DNA of 24,424 nt from Comamonadaceae bacterium CG_4_10_14_3_um_filter_60_75 (lineage in GTDB: Bacteria > Pseudomonadota > Gammaproteobacteria > Burkholderiales > Burkholderiaceae_C). Positions within the stretch are counted from its first letter, which is position 1. Every line of letters begins with the position of its first letter. The notes under the pieces were generated by a model. That model saw only the letters and a program-made list of their open reading frames with translations, was not told the origin of the DNA and made no database searches. The stretch covers positions 1-24,424 of the forward strand of contig PFKL01000153.1 of the NCBI GenBank assembly GCA_002784245.1. Reading direction: 5' to 3'. Shown piece after piece: positions 22,348 through 24,424 of the stretch. Made by a program: the position numbers and the translations under genes.

Positions 22348-24424
22348 TCAGGCCGACAGCGGTTTAAGCAGCTCGGCCAGATCGCTCTCGGAAAACAGGG
22401 GTTGTTTGCGTGCGACTGCGCCGCTGTACATGCTCTCGGCCAGTGCCGCCTTGCGTTCTTGCAGGCCCAGAATGCGCTCTTCAATGGTGCCTTGCGCCAC
22501 TAACTTGACGACCCACACGCTTTGCGTCTGGCCGATGCGGTGCGCACGGTCGGTGGCCTGGGCTTCCACCGCCGGGTTCCACCACGGGTCGTAGTGGATG
22601 ACCGTGTCGGCCTGCGGCAGGTTCAGCCCGGTGCCGCCGGCTTTGAGGCTGATCAGAAACAGCGGCACCGCGCCGCTGGTGAACTGGTCAATGAGTTCGT
22701 CGCGCTTCTGGCTCTGGCCGGTGAGCTTGACCCATTTGATCTTGCGTTTGGCCAGCTCGTCTTCAATCAGCGTCAGCATGCTGGTGAACTGCGAAAACAG
22801 CAGGATGCGTCGGCCTTCGCTGAGCATCTCGGGCAGGATCTCCATCAGCTGTTCCAGCTTGGCAGAATTCTTCACTTTGCGTGCGGCGGTGAGTTTGACC
22901 AGATGCGGGTCGCAGCAGACCTGGCGCAGTTTCAAGAGCGCGTCAAGAATGGTGATTTGCGACTTGGCCAGGCCTTTGGTGTTGAGCGCGTCACGCACGG
23001 TTTTTTCCATGCCGAGCCGGATGGTTTCATACAGGTCGGCCTGTTTGCCCGACAGCTCGACACGCATGACTGTCTCGACCTTGGGCGGCAGTTCGTGCGC
23101 CACCAGCGCCTTGGTACGGCGCAGCATGAAGGGCGTGACGCGCGCGCGCAGTTGGCGCGTGGCCTCAGGGTCGCCCAGTTTTTCAATGGGTTTGCGAAAT
23201 AGCTCGGTAAAGCGCTTCTGGCTGCCCAGAAAACCGGGCATCAAAAAGTGAAACAGGCTCCAGATTTCACCCAGGTTGTTTTCCATCGGTGTGCCAGACA
23301 GGCACAGGCGGTGCCGGGCCTTGAGCTCGCTGGCCACCTCGGCCGCAAAGGTGTTGGCGTTCTTGATGTTTTGTGCCTCGTCGAGCACCACCAGGTGCCA
23401 CTGGCCTTGCAGCCAGCCCTCGCGGTCGCGTGGCAGCAGCGAATACGGTGCGATGACGATGTCGTGGTCGTGCGTACTGCCGCTGACTTCGTGCCGGTCA
23501 GCGCCGTGGATCACTAGACAACGCAGGTCAGGGCAGAAGCGCTGCGCCTCACGCCGCCAGTTGCCCATCAGGCTCACGGGAGCGATGATCAACGCGGGCA
23601 GGTCCAGTCGGCCGGCGTCTTTTTCAATCTGGATGTGGGCCAGCGTTTGCAGCGTTTTGCCCAAGCCCATGTCGTCGGCCAGAATGCCCGCCAGGCCGTA
23701 TTCGCGCAAGAACTGCAGCCAGTTCACGCCCTGCTTTTGGTACGGGCGCAGGTCGGCGTTGACGCTGGCTGGCAGCGGCACGTCGGGCAGCTCGGTTTTG
23801 CCGCTCAAGCGTTGCACCATGTCGCGCAAATGCTGCGGCCCGTTCCAGACGGCGCCTTCGCCGAGCGACGCGGCGGTGCGCAGTGCGTCAAAGCGGCTGA
23901 TCTTCAGGCTGTCACCGGTCAGATCGTGGTTGCGGTCGCCCACCAGCTCGAGCAGCGCGCCCAGCCAGGGTTTCAGGCTGTCGGTGGGCACACGGATAAA
24001 ACCACCTTGCGGGTTGGCCAGGTAGATGAACTCGGGCAGCTGCGGCACGCCGGTGGCTTCGTCGATCGGGCTTTGCGCCGCCGCGGCAATCAATTCAGGC
24101 AGCCAGGGCAGGATGTTGTGGCGCACGCCGTTGATCTCCATGCCCAATGACAGGTCAAACCAGGGCGAGGTGCTGCTCTCGGTGGATTCGTCATCACCAG
24201 CGCCGTGGGCTTTGAGGTTGACGTCCAGCGCGTCGGCGCGGCTGAGCCAGTTCGTCATGGCGCCGTCGAGCGTGACTTCAAACCCGGCGTCGCGCAGCGC
24301 AGCGTAATCGCTGTCCGCCCAATCAAACCAGGGTCGCTGCGACAGATGGCCAGGAATGCCAAACAAGCCCTGGCCGTTGCTGCCCATGCCCAGGTCGCGC
24401 AGGCGCATGATGGCTTCGAGCTCG
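22348..24424 (-). CDS. SNF2-family DEAD/DEAH-box helicase (5' end outside the window)
   Basis: The reading frame is open through the right edge of the window, so at least 691 codons are present and the N-terminus is missing. An internal ATG at 24408 is not the likely start. The Snf2 ATPase motifs are all visible: motif I 'DDMGLGKTLQTLAHI', motif II 'VLDEAQNIKN' and motif III 'LSGTPMENNLGEIWSLFHFL'. The helicase C-terminal part has 'LLFSQFTSMLTLIEDEL', 'SLKAGGTGLNL' and 'QATDRAHRIGQTQSVWVVKL'. An N-terminal region resembling the SNF2-associated domain precedes them. Bacterial members are DNA translocases implicated in nucleic-acid transactions; the specific role is unknown. The 79-bp gap to the GGDEF gene downstream on the same strand shows no terminator. 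Confidence 0.9.
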   Translation of the reverse strand, partial: ELEAIMRLRDLGMGSNGQGLFGIPGHLSQRPWFDWADSDYAALRDAGFEVTLDGAMTNWLSRADALDVNLKAHGAGDDESTESSTSPWFDLSLGMEINGVRHNILPWLPELIAAAAQSPIDEATGVPQLPEFIYLANPQGGFIRVPTDSLKPWLGALLELVGDRNHDLTGDSLKISRFDALRTAASLGEGAVWNGPQHLRDMVQRLSGKTELPDVPLPASVNADLRPYQKQGVNWLQFLREYGLAGILADDMGLGKTLQTLAHIQIEKDAGRLDLPALIIAPVSLMGNWRREAQRFCPDLRCLVIHGADRHEVSGSTHDHDIVIAPYSLLPRDREGWLQGQWHLVVLDEAQNIKNANTFAAEVASELKARHRLCLSGTPMENNLGEIWSLFHFLMPGFLGSQKRFTELFRKPIEKLGDPEATRQLRARVTPFMLRRTKALVAHELPPKVETVMRVELSGKQADLYETIRLGMEKTVRDALNTKGLAKSQITILDALLKLRQVCCDPHLVKLTAARKVKNSAKLEQLMEILPEMLSEGRRILLFSQFTSMLTLIEDELAKRKIKWVKLTGQSQKRDELIDQFTSGAVPLFLISLKAGGTGLNLPQADTVIHYDPWWNPAVEAQATDRAHRIGQTQSVWVVKLVAQGTIEERILGLQERKAALAESMYSGAVARKQPLFSESDLAELLKPLSA

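Noticed and set aside
1..24424. CRISPR arrays, tRNAs, rRNAs, insertion sequences, phage genes
   Set aside because: I saw no regularly spaced direct repeats, tRNA cloverleaf patterns, transposase motifs or phage structural genes on either strand.

Overview
This 24.4-kb GC-rich window looks like chromosomal DNA of a betaproteobacterium in the order Burkholderiales, most likely family Comamonadaceae (Rhodoferax/Polaromonas-like). The evidence is the protein content (Uup-type ABC-F, ArgP, ACT-domain threonine deaminase, PAS-GGDEF proteins, DUF2799 lipoprotein) and a short imperfect palindromic repeat that resembles, from memory, one common in Comamonadaceae intergenic regions. The taxonomic call is an inference. 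I see no tRNA, rRNA, CRISPR array, insertion sequence or phage gene. No stretch above about 200 bases lacks a gene or the trace of one.

Layout. Bases 1-2214 hold a minus-strand series: a flavin reductase-like protein, a HemG-type protoporphyrinogen dehydrogenase, a DUF2799 lipoprotein, and a small GlsB/YeaQ-type membrane protein. Upstream of the flavin reductase are a perfect 9-bp-arm inverted repeat and a plus-strand -10 box followed by a UUCG-loop terminator, which together suggest an unannotated small RNA. A ClC chloride/proton transporter follows on the minus strand (2366-3709).

Bases 3834-10395 form one plus-strand block: a divergent DapB-like reductase, a MarR regulator, three genes matching the beta, gamma and alpha subunits of HcnABC / D-hydroxyproline dehydrogenase-type flavoenzymes, and a polar amino acid ABC importer (binding protein, permease, ATPase). 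The block reads as an uptake-and-oxidation pathway for an amino or imino acid (hydroxyproline-, opine- or D-amino-acid-like). The imine-reductase-like DapB paralogue is the unusual component and the best candidate for something undescribed.

Bases 10434-15973 hold accessory and housekeeping genes: uup (minus), argP (plus), a TetR regulator (plus), a UspA protein (minus) and ilvA (minus). The uup coding sequence contains, in frame, a copy of the short repeat that also lies between tetR and uspA and downstream of a GGDEF gene.

Bases 16155-24424 hold two membrane-anchored PAS-GGDEF diguanylate cyclases. They flank a YghZ-type aldo/keto reductase that has lost most of its C-terminal half through two apparently in-frame deletions. 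The window ends inside a SNF2-family helicase (minus) whose 5' end lies outside.
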